Shown piece after piece: positions 47,783-57,597 of a stretch of DNA of 64,000 nucleotides. This DNA comes from Pseudomonas sp. JUb42 (lineage in GTDB: Bacteria > Pseudomonadota > Gammaproteobacteria > Pseudomonadales > Pseudomonadaceae). Under the pieces are notes generated by a model. The model had not been told where the DNA came from, did not search any database, and worked only from the letters and a program-made list of their open reading frames with translations. Where the stretch lies: the NCBI RefSeq assembly GCF_024807945.1, contig NZ_JANUFD010000003.1:248001-312000 (forward strand). The letters are read 5' to 3'. A program made the position numbers and the translations under genes. The first letter of the stretch is position 1, and each line of letters opens with the position of its first letter.

Positions 47783-49120
47783 TTACAAGTTGTAGCCACG
47801 CTCGTTGTGTTGCGCAAGGTCGAGGCCGACAGCTTCTTCCTCTTCGGTGACACGCAGGCCCATGACCGCGTCCAGCACCTTGAGGATGATGAAGGTCACG
47901 ATCGCGGTGTAGATGATCGTGAAGCCTACGCCTTTGCACTGGATCCAGACTTGAGCTGCGATGTCAGTCACGGTGCCGAAGCCGCCCAGCGAAGGGGCTG
48001 CGAAGACGCCGGTCAGGATCGCGCCGAGGATACCGCCGATACCGTGCACGCCGAAGGCGTCCAGGGAGTCGTCGTAGCCCAGTTTGCGTTTCAGGCTGGT
48101 AGCGCAGAAGAAGCAGACCACGCCTGCTGCCAGACCGATGATCAGCGAGCCCATCGGGCCGACAGTACCGGCAGCCGGGGTGATGGCAACCAGGCCGGCA
48201 ACCACACCCGAGGCGATGCCCAGAGCGCTTGGCTTACCGTGGGTCAGCCACTCGGCGAACATCCAGCCCAGTGCAGCTGCGCCAGTGGCGATCTGGGTAA
48301 CCAGCATGGCCATGCCTGCAGTGCCGTTGGAAGCAGCAGCGGAACCGGCGTTGAAGCCGAACCAGCCTACCCACAGCATCGCTGCGCCGACCAGGGTGTA
48401 ACCCAGGTTGTGCGGAGCCATCGGGGTGGTCGGGAAACCTTTACGCTTGCCCAGTACCAGGCAGGCCACCAGGCCAGCAACACCGGCGTTGATGTGCACC
48501 ACGGTGCCGCCAGCGAAGTCCAGTACGCCCCAGTCACCGAGCAGCGAACCAGGACCGCTCCAGACCATGTGCGCGATTGGCGCATAGACCAGGGTGAACC
48601 AGATGCCCATGAACACCAGCATTGCGGAGAACTTCATGCGCTCAGCGAACGCACCGACGATTAGCGCCGGGGTGATGATCGCAAAGGTCATCTGGAAGGT
48701 CACGAACACGGCTTCAGGGAACAGCGCGGCCGGGCCAGTGATGCTGGCAGGGGTGATACCCGCCAAGAACGCCTTGGCCAGGCTACCGAAGAAGGAGTTG
48801 AAGTTGACAACGTTCGCTTCCATGCCGGTTGTGTCGAACGCGATGCTGTAGCCGTAGATGACCCACAGGATGCTGATCAGACCGGTAATGGCGAAGCACT
48901 GCATCATCACGGAAAGAATGTTTTTCGAGCGCACCATGCCGCCGTAGAACAGCGCGAGGCCCGGAATGGTCATAAACAGAACCAGCGCAGTCGACGTCAT
49001 CATCCAGGCGGTGTCGCCGGAGTTGAGGACAGGTGCTGGTACCGGGTCAGCCGCCAGGGCCAGACCAGGTATTACAAGGGACAACAGGGCTCCTAGCCCT
49101 GCGAATTGACGCAGAGTCAT
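47783..49120 (-). CDS. amtB: Ammonium transporter AmtB
   Basis: 445 residues. A signal-peptide-like first helix is followed by eleven membrane helices. Pore residues are recognisable: GLALFYGGMVRSKN, the twin histidines in YAPIAHMVWSG and DAFGVHGIGG, and the C-terminal tail that docks GlnK. It lies 33 bases downstream of glnK on the same transcript and moves ammonia under nitrogen limitation. Confidence 0.97.
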   Translation of the reverse strand: MTLRQFAGLGALLSLVIPGLALAADPVPAPVLNSGDTAWMMTSTALVLFMTIPGLALFYGGMVRSKNILSVMMQCFAITGLISILWVIYGYSIAFDTTGMEANVVNFNSFFGSLAKAFLAGITPASITGPAALFPEAVFVTFQMTFAIITPALIVGAFAERMKFSAMLVFMGIWFTLVYAPIAHMVWSGPGSLLGDWGVLDFAGGTVVHINAGVAGLVACLVLGKRKGFPTTPMAPHNLGYTLVGAAMLWVGWFGFNAGSAAASNGTAGMAMLVTQIATGAAALGWMFAEWLTHGKPSALGIASGVVAGLVAITPAAGTVGPMGSLIIGLAAGVVCFFCATSLKRKLGYDDSLDAFGVHGIGGILGAILTGVFAAPSLGGFGTVTDIAAQVWIQCKGVGFTIIYTAIVTFIILKVLDAVMGLRVTEEEEAVGLDLAQHNERGYNL

Positions 49121-49153
49121 ATTGTTTCTCCTGGGGCGTTGGGGTTTGGCGGC

Positions 49154-49588
<435 letters not shown>

Positions 49589-49699
49589 TCAGGCCCGACC
49601 AACCCCAGAAAACCGCTTCTGACGAAACACATCCCCGCTCCGCCTGCCGCACTGCATTCGTCACAGCGACTGCATCAGTGCATGGGTCATTAGCCCTTA

Positions 49700-49715
49700 A
49701 GCAGAAACCTTGCCA
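49700..49715 (-). promoter_or_regulatory. Sigma54 promoter of glnK-amtB
   Basis: On the minus strand TGGCAAGGTTTCTGCT has GG and GC doublets exactly ten bases apart, as in the consensus TGGCAC-N5-TTGCW. Transcription should start near 49690. The position suits nitrogen-controlled glnK. Confidence 0.72.
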
Positions 49716-49790
49716 TCTCGTGAATTTTCATTGAATTCAGGGTGTTGACCCTGATCCATGCAGCAAAACGGCAGCTATCGACACAATGAA

Positions 49791-49807
49791 CGCACAACTA
49801 CAGTGCG
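49791..49807. promoter_or_regulatory. NtrC-like enhancer site
   Basis: CGCAC-N7-GTGCG is a dyad with the 17-base spacing of NtrC sites (TGCAC-N7-GTGCA), with outer-base changes. It lies about 110 bases upstream of the predicted glnK start, a normal NtrC distance. In the rest of the 49493-49912 gap I see no gene. Confidence 0.55.
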
Positions 49808-49912
49808 CTCGTGCTCACCGTGATGCGCGATAAATGTGCATCGCTGGTGCGCGTCAATGGACTATAGACGCTGCGTGCTACACTGCCGCCTATCTGATTC
49901 TGGAGGTTGACC

Positions 49913-50173
49913 ATGCTGGCTCCCAAAGCTTTTCTCGATGCCCTGAGCGGCCATGCCTCGCGCCTGTTCAACGGCGACAACCCCCTGCCACGCAATGAAT
50001 TCGAGGCACAGTTCAAGGCGCTGCTGCAGAGCGGCTTCAGCAAACTGGATTTGGTCAGTCGTGAAGAGTTCGACAGCCAGATGGCCGTCCTCGCCCGTAC
50101 CCGTGCCCGCCTTGAGGCGCTGGAAGCCAAAGTGGCGGAGATGGAAGCGAAGCTGACGCCGCCTGCTGAGTAA
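49913..50173 (+). CDS. ubiK: Ubiquinone-biosynthesis accessory factor UbiK (YqiC/BMFP family)
   Basis: 86 residues: FLDALSGHASRL at the start, then a coiled coil (LARTRARLEALEAKVAEMEAKL) typical of the BMFP/YqiC family. UbiK helps the Ubi hydroxylase complex. The start at 49913 follows TGGAGG. Confidence 0.92.
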   Translation: MLAPKAFLDALSGHASRLFNGDNPLPRNEFEAQFKALLQSGFSKLDLVSREEFDSQMAVLARTRARLEALEAKVAEMEAKLTPPAE

Positions 50174-50196
50174 CTTTGAGTGGTGAAAATTGCTTT

Positions 50197-50289
50197 TGTG
50201 GGAGCGAGGCTTGCCCGCGAAGGCCCTGTGGAGGGCGATAGAAATATGTCGGGTGTACCGGCATTTTCGCGGGCAAGCCTCGCTCCAAC
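50197..50289. repeat. REP pair (GAGGCTTGCCCGCGA family)
   Basis: Arms TGTGGGAGCGAGGCTTGCCC (from 50197) and CGCGGGCAAGCCTCGCTCCA (to 50289). Same head as the GAATTCATTCG family but a different palindromic body. Confidence 0.88.
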
Positions 50290-50390
50290 CGATCCGTCCC
50301 CATTTCGTCACACCCTGCAACCCATTCCCTGATCCTTCCTCGCCTGCAATCGCGCAGGATGCGCAGTTCATGCACATCAAGGAATGATCC

Positions 50391-51884
50391 ATGTCCCTCG
50401 CCATTGTCCACAGCCGCGCCCAGGTGGGCGTCGAGGCGCCGGCTGTTACGGTTGAAACCCATCTGGCCAACGGCCTGCCGTCCCTGACCCTGGTCGGGCT
50501 GCCGGAAGGTGCGGTCAAGGAGAGCAAGGACCGGGTGCGCAGCGCGATCCTGACCTCGGGCCTCGACTACCCCGCACGACGCATTACCCTGAATCTGGCG
50601 CCCGCCGACTTGCCCAAGGACGGCGGGCGATTCGATCTGGCCATCGCCCTGGGCCTGCTCGCCGCCAGCGGCCAGGTGCCATTGCTGGCGTTGCAGGATG
50701 TTGAGTGCCTTGGCGAGTTGGCGTTATCCGGCGCCATTCGCCCGGTGCAGGGCGTATTGCCAGCGGCACTGGCGGCACGGGCAGCGGAGCGCACCTTGAT
50801 AGTGCCTGCGGCCAATGCCGAAGAAGCCTGCCTGGCGTCGGGGTTGCGGGTGATCGCGGTCAGCCATTTGCTCGATCTGGTAGCGCACTTCAACGGCCGC
50901 ACGCTGATCGTGCCGTATCAGTCCAGTGGCCTGCTGCATCAGGTCCAGCCCTATCCGGACCTCAGCGAAGTGCAAGGGCAGATTGCCGCCAAGCGTGCTC
51001 TGGTTGTCGCTGCCGCGGGCGCCCATAACCTGCTGTTCAGCGGCCCGCCCGGCACCGGCAAGACTTTGCTGGCCAGCCGCCTGCCGGGTTTGCTGCCTCC
51101 GCTGGACGAGCACGAAGCACTGGAAGTGGCGGCGATCCAGTCGGTAGCCAGTCAGGTGCCTTTGCAGCACTGGCCGCAGCGACCCTTCCGACAACCCCAT
51201 CATTCTGCGTCCGGGCCTGCCCTGGTCGGCGGTGGCAGTCGTCCGCAACCGGGGGAAATTACCCTGGCCCACCACGGGGTGTTATTTCTCGATGAGCTGC
51301 CCGAGTTTGACCGCCGAGTATTGGAAGTGCTGCGTGAGCCTATGGAAAGCGGCCATATCGTCATCTCCCGCGCCCGGGATCGGGTGCGTTTCCCGGCGCG
51401 CTTCCAACTGGTCGCCGCGATGAACCCCTGCCCCTGCGGCTATCTGGGCGAACCCACGGGCCGCTGTCGCTGCTCCCCGGAACAGATTCAGCGCTATCGC
51501 AACAAGCTCTCCGGCCCTCTGCTCGACCGCATAGACCTGCACCTGACCGTCGCCCGGGAGGCCACCGCCCTCAATCCAAGCGCCCCCAGTGACGACAACA
51601 CCGCCCGCGCCGCCGCTCTGGTCGCTAAGGCCCGCGACCTGCAACTGCGCCGTCAGGGCTGCGCCAATGCCTTCCTCGATCTGCCGGGGTTACGCCGCCA
51701 CTGCCCGCTGTCCGCCGAGGATGAAGCCTGGCTTGAGACTGCCTGCGAACGCTTGACCCTATCCCTGCGCGCCGCGCACCGCTTGCTGAAAGTGGCGCGG
51801 ACATTGGCCGATCTGGAAGAGGTCGAGGCTATTGGTCGTGGGCATTTGGCTGAGGCGTTGCAGTATCGACCCTCAACTAACTGA
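50391..51884 (+). CDS. YifB/ComM-type Mg-chelatase-like AAA+ ATPase
   Basis: 497 residues. An N-terminal S5/Lon-like domain (VETHLANGLPSLTLVGLPEGAV), then the AAA+ core with Walker A SGPPGTGKTLLASRLPG, FRQPHHSASGPALVGGG and Walker B LFLDELPEF, and a cysteine-containing MNPCPCGYLG segment before the helical C-terminal lid. ComM orthologues promote branch migration in natural transformation; the gene is widespread also in non-competent species. Confidence 0.95.
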   Translation: MSLAIVHSRAQVGVEAPAVTVETHLANGLPSLTLVGLPEGAVKESKDRVRSAILTSGLDYPARRITLNLAPADLPKDGGRFDLAIALGLLAASGQVPLLALQDVECLGELALSGAIRPVQGVLPAALAARAAERTLIVPAANAEEACLASGLRVIAVSHLLDLVAHFNGRTLIVPYQSSGLLHQVQPYPDLSEVQGQIAAKRALVVAAAGAHNLLFSGPPGTGKTLLASRLPGLLPPLDEHEALEVAAIQSVASQVPLQHWPQRPFRQPHHSASGPALVGGGSRPQPGEITLAHHGVLFLDELPEFDRRVLEVLREPMESGHIVISRARDRVRFPARFQLVAAMNPCPCGYLGEPTGRCRCSPEQIQRYRNKLSGPLLDRIDLHLTVAREATALNPSAPSDDNTARAAALVAKARDLQLRRQGCANAFLDLPGLRRHCPLSAEDEAWLETACERLTLSLRAAHRLLKVARTLADLEEVEAIGRGHLAEALQYRPSTN

Positions 51885-51886
51885 CA

Positions 51887-52789
51887 CTAGCTAGAGCAAA
51901 CCTCGCGCACACACTCGCGTAACCAACGATGCGCTGCATCCGCATCCATGCGTGGGTGCCAGAGCATTGAGACAACCAACGGCGGCGTGTCGAACGGCAG
52001 GGCAAAGCTGAACAGCCCGTGCTGCTGCGCGCTGACATGCCGTTCGGGCACGGTGGCGACCAGGTCGCTGGCGCGGGCCAGGGCCATGGCGGCGGGGAAT
52101 TCGCCGACGATGGTGGTGACTTCCCGTTCCAGTCCCAGCGCTTTCAGGCTCTCATCCATGGTCGTAACGCCTTGGGCGCGGCGTGCGACCAGCACATGGC
52201 GGGCGGATGCGTAGCGCTCAGGAGTGATGGCGCCGTGACTCAAGGCATGACCCGCGCGCACGACGCCGACGAAGCGATCACGCAGCAGTATCCGCGAGCG
52301 CACCTCGGGGCTGGCGCTGCTGCCGACGACGCCGATTTCCAGATCGACCGTGCCGTCGCGCAGCAGGCTGCTGTCCTTGTCCAGTTTTGCCATGAAGCGC
52401 AAGCGTACCTGCGGTGCGTCCTGTTCGAGTCGGGCGATCAAAGCGGCGCCGAAGTTTTCCACGAAGCCATCGCGGCTACGCAGGGTGAAGGTGCGTTGTA
52501 ACTGCGAAAGGTCGATCTGCTCGGCCGGGCGCAATACGGCTTCGGCGTCCTGCACCAGTTGTGCGACACGTTCGCGTAGCTCCAGCGCCCGAGGCGTCGG
52601 CACCAGGCCGCGTCCGGCCCGGACCAGCAACGGGTCGCCGGTGGTTTCCCGCAGCCGTGCCAGGGTCCGGCTCATGGCCGACGCGCTGAGCTGCAAACGC
52701 CGGGCGGCGCGGGCGACGCTGCCTTCGGCGAGCAAAACATCCAGCGCGATCAGCAGATTGAAGTCGGGTGTCGACATGGCGTTATCCAT
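51887..52789 (-). CDS. LysR-type transcriptional regulator
   Basis: 300 residues. N-terminal winged helix (FNLLIALDVLLAEGSVARAARRLQLSASAMSRTLARLRE) and a substrate-binding domain. It is divergent from the DHA2 pump at 52992, with a REP doublet between, so it probably controls that pump. It may start at 52789 or at the second methionine (52777). Signal not known. Confidence 0.9.
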   Translation of the reverse strand: MDNAMSTPDFNLLIALDVLLAEGSVARAARRLQLSASAMSRTLARLRETTGDPLLVRAGRGLVPTPRALELRERVAQLVQDAEAVLRPAEQIDLSQLQRTFTLRSRDGFVENFGAALIARLEQDAPQVRLRFMAKLDKDSSLLRDGTVDLEIGVVGSSASPEVRSRILLRDRFVGVVRAGHALSHGAITPERYASARHVLVARRAQGVTTMDESLKALGLEREVTTIVGEFPAAMALARASDLVATVPERHVSAQQHGLFSFALPFDTPPLVVSMLWHPRMDADAAHRWLRECVREVCSS

Positions 52790-52872
52790 ATAGGGCGTTG
52801 GATGCAGGTATCAGCTGCATAGCGTGCGCCTTCCGCCATGTCAGGCACAAGCATAGGCTTCCCTCGTTGCTT

Positions 52873-52962
52873 TGTGGGAGCGAGGCTTGCCCGCGAATGG
52901 AGCGGCGCGGTGTTTCAGGTGCACCGCGTCATTGTTCTTCGCGGGCAAGCCTCGCTCCAACA
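52873..52962. repeat. REP pair (GAGGCTTGCCCGCGA family)
   Basis: Inverted arms TGTGGGAGCGAGGCTTGCCC and GGGCAAGCCTCGCTCCAACA, spacer about 40 bases, in the shared promoter region of a LysR gene and a DHA2 pump. Confidence 0.88.
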
Positions 52963-52991
52963 GTGCTTGATCACTCCAGGGGAGCCATTTC

Positions 52992-54404
52992 ATGACCGAG
53001 TCATCCATTCCTGCATCTACATCGAATCTTTCCGACAACAAAACCCGCTGGGCCCTGATCGGTCTGTGCCTGTCGATGCTGATGCCCTCGCTGGACGCCA
53101 GTATCGCCAACGTCGGCCTGCCGACCCTGGCCCAGGTGTTTGACGCTTCTTTCCCACAGGTACAGTGGATTGTGCTGGCGTACCTGCTGGTGATTACCTC
53201 GCTGATTGTCAGCGCCGGGCGTCTTGGCGATCTGGTCGGGCGACGCCGGTTGTTGTTGGTCGGCATCGTCGTTTTTACCTGCGCATCATTGCTCTGCGCA
53301 TTGGCGCCGACCTTATGGATGCTGATCGCAGCCAGGGCGGCGCAAGGGCTGGGCGCTGCAGTCATGCTGGCCCTGACCATGGCCCTGGTCGGTGAGGCTG
53401 TACCCAAGGCCCGGACCGGCCGCGCCATGGGGCTGCTGGGCAGCATGTCGGCGTTTGGCACGACGCTTGGTCCATCCTTGGGCGGTGTGCTGATCGGGCA
53501 TTTCGGCTGGCCGAGTATCTTTCTGGTCAATCTGCCGCTGGGGCTGGCCTGCTTCTGGTTGGCTTACCGTTACCTGCCTGTGGATAACCTTGCGCCGTCG
53601 CGGCAGCGTCCGGCTTTTGATTGGCTTGGCACGCTGCTACTAGCCCTGACCCTGATTGCTTTCGCCCTTTCCATGACGCTCAGTTCGCACAATGGTCCGC
53701 TGCTGGGCCTGGCGGCTTGCGGTGCGGGGCTGTTTGTCTGGATCGAGTCGCGAGTGGCGGCGCCCCTGCTGCGCCTGGCGATGTTCCGTGAGGGCACGCT
53801 CAGTGGGGGGCTGGCGATGACCCTGCTGGTGGCAACGGTGATCGCAACGACCATGGTGGTCGGGCCGTTTTACCTGGCTCACAGTCTTGGATTGGCGACG
53901 GCAGCGGTGGGTCTGACCTTGTCTGTGGGGCCGCTGACGGCGGTGTGTGCCGGAGTGCCCGCCGGGCGCCTGGTCGACCGCTTTGGCAGCCCGATCATGA
54001 CGTCACTTGGGTTGTTGGGGATGGCGCTGGGTTGCAGCGTACTGGCGCTGTTACCGAAAACCTTCGGCGTGGCGGGTTATGTCTTGCCGATCATGCTACT
54101 GACTGCAGGATACGCGCTGTTTCAGGCGGCCAATAACACGCGGATCATGAGCGGCGTGCGTGCCGATCAGCGCGGGGTGATTTCCGCCACACTCAGCCTG
54201 TCACGCAATCTGGGCTTGATCAGCGGGGTGTCGGTGATGGGTGCGGTCTTCTCTGCGGCCTCTCGCACGACCGATATCAGTCGTGCCGATGCCGAGGCAA
54301 TTGCCCACGGCACAAGCAGCACTTTCGCCATCGCCGCAGGACTGATCCTGCTGGCGATAGCGATTGCCTGGGCCAGCAATCAGCGGAAGCGGTCGACTTC
54401 CTGA
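52992..54404 (+). CDS. MFS drug-efflux transporter, DHA2 family
   Basis: 470 residues and about 14 helices. [17 protein letters not shown] is the DHA2 motif D1-like start; motif A appears as [16 protein letters not shown], and motif C-like [14 protein letters not shown] follows. Proton-driven export of small toxic molecules is likely. A CAGGGGAG ribosome-binding site precedes the ATG. Its last 25 bases overlap those of the chemoreceptor gene on the opposite strand. Confidence 0.92.
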   Translation: MTESSIPASTSNLSDNKTRWALIGLCLSMLMPSLDASIANVGLPTLAQVFDASFPQVQWIVLAYLLVITSLIVSAGRLGDLVGRRRLLLVGIVVFTCASLLCALAPTLWMLIAARAAQGLGAAVMLALTMALVGEAVPKARTGRAMGLLGSMSAFGTTLGPSLGGVLIGHFGWPSIFLVNLPLGLACFWLAYRYLPVDNLAPSRQRPAFDWLGTLLLALTLIAFALSMTLSSHNGPLLGLAACGAGLFVWIESRVAAPLLRLAMFREGTLSGGLAMTLLVATVIATTMVVGPFYLAHSLGLATAAVGLTLSVGPLTAVCAGVPAGRLVDRFGSPIMTSLGLLGMALGCSVLALLPKTFGVAGYVLPIMLLTAGYALFQAANNTRIMSGVRADQRGVISATLSLSRNLGLISGVSVMGAVFSAASRTTDISRADAEAIAHGTSSTFAIAAGLILLAIAIAWASNQRKRSTS

Positions 54405-56353
54405 GTCAGTTCCGCCGCCAGTGCGTTCAGCTCCCGGGCGGTATCGGCCAAGTGCGACACCACTTCGCGCTGCTCGCTGTTGCCCAGGGCGATGCTTTGC
54501 AGGTTGCTGCTGAGCAGGGTCGCGGTGCTGCTTTGTTCCTGAGTGGCAGTGGTGATAGCGGCGAACTGCTCACCGGCGCTGCGGCTTTGTTCGTCGATGC
54601 GCGCCAAAGCGGCAGCCACGTTGGCGTTGAGCTTAAGGCCTTCCTGCATCAAGGCATTGCCTTCCTGCATGGTGCTGATGGCGTTGCCGGTTTCCTGCTG
54701 AATGCTGGCGATCATGCCGGAGATTTCGTCGGTGGCCTGGCGGGTGCGCGAGGCCAGGCTGCGCACCTCATCGGCGACCACGGCAAAACCGCGCCCGGCT
54801 TCACCGGCCCGGGCAGCTTCGATGGCGGCGTTGAGGGCCAGCAGGTTGGTCTGCTCGGCAATCGAGGTGATGGTGCCGACGATGCTACCGATTTCCTGCG
54901 ACCGCTGGCCGAGGGTGTCGATGACCTTGGCGGTGCTGTTGAGCGAGCCGGCGATCTGCTCCAGGGAGGTGGAGGCTTCCTGCATCGAGTTGCGGCCGAT
55001 GCGGGTCTGTTGAGCGTTGTCCTGAGCCAGGCGCTCGGTGCTGGTCATGTTGTCGGCGATATTCAGGGAAGTGGCGCTGAACTCCTCCACCGCACCGGCC
55101 ATGCTGGTGATCTCGCCGGACTGTTGCTCCATGCCTTCGTGGGCGCCGCTGGACAGGCCGGACAGACTATGGGCACGGGTGCTGACTTCCTGCGCCGCGA
55201 CACGGATATGGGACACCATGGTCGACAGCGCCTCGCCCATGGTGTTGAAGCCGTGGGCCAACTGGCCGATTTCGTCGTTGCTGACTTTTGAGCGCACGCT
55301 CAGGTTGCCGGCGCCCAAAGCTTCGGCCTGCAATACCAATGCGGCCAGCGGACGCAGTTTGCTGCGCAACAGCCAGATCGCCGCCCCCACGGCGATCAGC
55401 ATGGCCAACAGGCTACCGATGGCCAATTGAGTGCCGACGCTCCAGGTCATGGCACTGATTTCCGCGCGGGGCATGCTGGCCAACACGGTCCACGGGCCAC
55501 CGGTAAAAGGCATGGCGACGCTATAGATGTCTTGTTTCCCGTCGTTCCAGAAGTGGCCAACGCCCGGTTTCTGGGTGAATGCAGCGACCGTCCTGGCGGC
55601 ATCGTCCGGCGAATTGATGTCCGCAGGCGCTACCAACCAACGGTTCTGTTCATCGAGCAGGGCCAGGGAGCCGGTGTCGCCGATACGAAAGTTTTTCAGG
55701 TTTTCGAACTGGACGTTCTGCGCCTCGGTGTAGTCGAAGCCGACGAACAGCGCCGCAATCACTTTGCCGCTACTGTCGCGCACCGGGGTGTATTGGGTCA
55801 TGTAGTTGCGCCCGAACAACAGGGCGCGGCCCACGTAATTCTGGCCGGCGATCAAGCGGCCATACGCCGGGCTGGCACGGTCGAGCAGAGTGCCGATGGC
55901 CCGGGAGCCATCCTGTTTGGTCAGGGACGTGCTGATGCGGATGAAATCCTCGCCATTGCGCACGAAGACGGTCGCGACACCGGCGGTCATTTTGCGGAAG
56001 TCATCGGCCTGGGTGAAATCGTTATTGATCACCGTGTCGCCCAGCAGCAGGCTTGGGCTCTGGATTCCGGCGACGTTGATCTGCTTGTCTGGCGCAACCG
56101 TAAGGCCGCTGGCGAAACGCTGCTCGAACAGCCCGCTCAAGCGCTGGGTGCTGTCGCGCAGGGTGCTGTGAAAGGTGTTGAGCTGGTCGGCGAGCAAGCG
56201 TGCTTCGCTGCTCATATGCTCTTCGCGGATATCCAGGTTGGCGTCGTCCAGAGAACGCAAGGCGAACAAGGTACTGGCACTGATGACCACAGCCAGAATG
56301 ACGGCCAGGGCGAGACCCAGTTGCGAGGCAATACGGGCGCGGGGTTGAGACAT
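54380..56353 (-). CDS. Methyl-accepting chemotaxis protein with periplasmic Cache domain
   Basis: 657 residues. Membrane helix at about 12-32, a large periplasmic double-Cache (Cache3-Cache2-like) sensor ([28 protein letters not shown]) to about 310, second helix, HAMP ([22 protein letters not shown]), and the signalling domain with the hairpin tip [21 protein letters not shown]. No C-terminal CheR pentapeptide. Cache3-Cache2 receptors often sense organic acids; the ligand here is not readable. Confidence 0.95.
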   Translation of the reverse strand: MSQPRARIASQLGLALAVILAVVISASTLFALRSLDDANLDIREEHMSSEARLLADQLNTFHSTLRDSTQRLSGLFEQRFASGLTVAPDKQINVAGIQSPSLLLGDTVINNDFTQADDFRKMTAGVATVFVRNGEDFIRISTSLTKQDGSRAIGTLLDRASPAYGRLIAGQNYVGRALLFGRNYMTQYTPVRDSSGKVIAALFVGFDYTEAQNVQFENLKNFRIGDTGSLALLDEQNRWLVAPADINSPDDAARTVAAFTQKPGVGHFWNDGKQDIYSVAMPFTGGPWTVLASMPRAEISAMTWSVGTQLAIGSLLAMLIAVGAAIWLLRSKLRPLAALVLQAEALGAGNLSVRSKVSNDEIGQLAHGFNTMGEALSTMVSHIRVAAQEVSTRAHSLSGLSSGAHEGMEQQSGEITSMAGAVEEFSATSLNIADNMTSTERLAQDNAQQTRIGRNSMQEASTSLEQIAGSLNSTAKVIDTLGQRSQEIGSIVGTITSIAEQTNLLALNAAIEAARAGEAGRGFAVVADEVRSLASRTRQATDEISGMIASIQQETGNAISTMQEGNALMQEGLKLNANVAAALARIDEQSRSAGEQFAAITTATQEQSSTATLLSSNLQSIALGNSEQREVVSHLADTARELNALAAELTQEVDRFR

Positions 56354-56521
56354 GAAAACTCCTGGAGAAAGATCGGGCTATCCTGGCCTCGGCTCACTTC
56401 AATGACGGATAAGGTTTGGACCGAATGGTACATACGTACAGATTCGGCCGACAGAACTAATACTTGAGTCCTACATGTGGGTATAGCCAAGCGTTTGCGG
56501 GTTCGCATGGCTAAATGACAC

Positions 56522-57442
56522 TTAGCTTAGAATTTCCACCTCAGGCAGGACCATCGCCTGCACTTCGCTCTGCAAAAACTCGCTCAAGCGCCGCAAGCGC
56601 TCGCCGCCAGGGCGCGTCTTGGGCCAGACCAGGTAATAGTTTTCGCCGCTGAACACTGCCGTGCGCCACGGCAGACTCAGGCGGCCTTGCGCCACATCTT
56701 CGGCCACCATCAGCAAATCGCCCATGGACACTCCGTAGCCACGGGCCGCCGCGATCATGCCCAGTTCCAGGGTATCGAATACCTGTCCGCCCTTGAGCGA
56801 GACCTTATCCGACAACCCCATACGCTCCAGCCAATTGCGCCAGTCGCGGCGGTCAGGCGTGGGGTGCAGCAGTTCGGCACTGGCCAAGCGTTCGACGTCC
56901 CAGGGTTGATCCTGCAACAAGGTCGGTGCGCCAACCGGAATCAGCCATTCCGGAAACAGCAATGTGGCTTCCCAGTCCGCAGGAAAATGCCCATGACTGA
57001 GCAGGACCGCGCAGTCGAACGGTTCCTGAGAGAAGTCCACGCTGTCGATGTCCATCCAGGCGCTGGTCAATTGCACTTCATTACCGACCTGTAAATGGCG
57101 AAAGCGACTGAGCCGCGCCAACAGCCAGCGCATGGTCAGGGTCGACGGCGCCTTCATGCGCAGGATGCCCTCCTCGGTCAGCAGAATGCTGCACGCCCGC
57201 TCCAGCGACAGAAAGCCTTCGCGCACGCCAGGCAATAGCGTGCGCGCCGCCTCGGTCAACTGGATATTGCGCCCGCTGCGCTGGAACAGGCGGCAGGCGA
57301 AGTGCTCTTCCAAGGTACGGATATGTCGGCTCACTGCGCTTTGCGTGATCGACAGCTCTTGCGCCGCGCGGGTGAAAGAACTGTGCCGCGCCGCCGCTTC
57401 AAATGCGCGTAGGGCATAAAGAGGAGGAAGGCTACGAGGCAT
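56522..57442 (-). CDS. LysR-type transcriptional regulator (GcvA-like)
   Basis: 306 residues. N-terminal PPLYALRAFEAAARHSSFTRAAQELSITQSAVSRHIRTLEEHF is close to the GcvA group. It is divergent from the MATE pump at 57598 with 155 bases between, and may control it. The start is the first methionine, after a GAAAG leader. Confidence 0.9.
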   Translation of the reverse strand: MPRSLPPLYALRAFEAAARHSSFTRAAQELSITQSAVSRHIRTLEEHFACRLFQRSGRNIQLTEAARTLLPGVREGFLSLERACSILLTEEGILRMKAPSTLTMRWLLARLSRFRHLQVGNEVQLTSAWMDIDSVDFSQEPFDCAVLLSHGHFPADWEATLLFPEWLIPVGAPTLLQDQPWDVERLASAELLHPTPDRRDWRNWLERMGLSDKVSLKGGQVFDTLELGMIAAARGYGVSMGDLLMVAEDVAQGRLSLPWRTAVFSGENYYLVWPKTRPGGERLRRLSEFLQSEVQAMVLPEVEILS

Positions 57443-57597
57443 TGAGAACTTTCCTATGGCTGGTGGGAGGGTAAATGAATGTAGAAACGGCTACATGAGT
57501 TTAACTCATGCAACTGATCGGATTTATCCCTTTGTGCAGCGGCTGCTAAATCATGAGAATGAGCCGCTCATCAATGCCTGTGAACGAGTGTCGCGCC

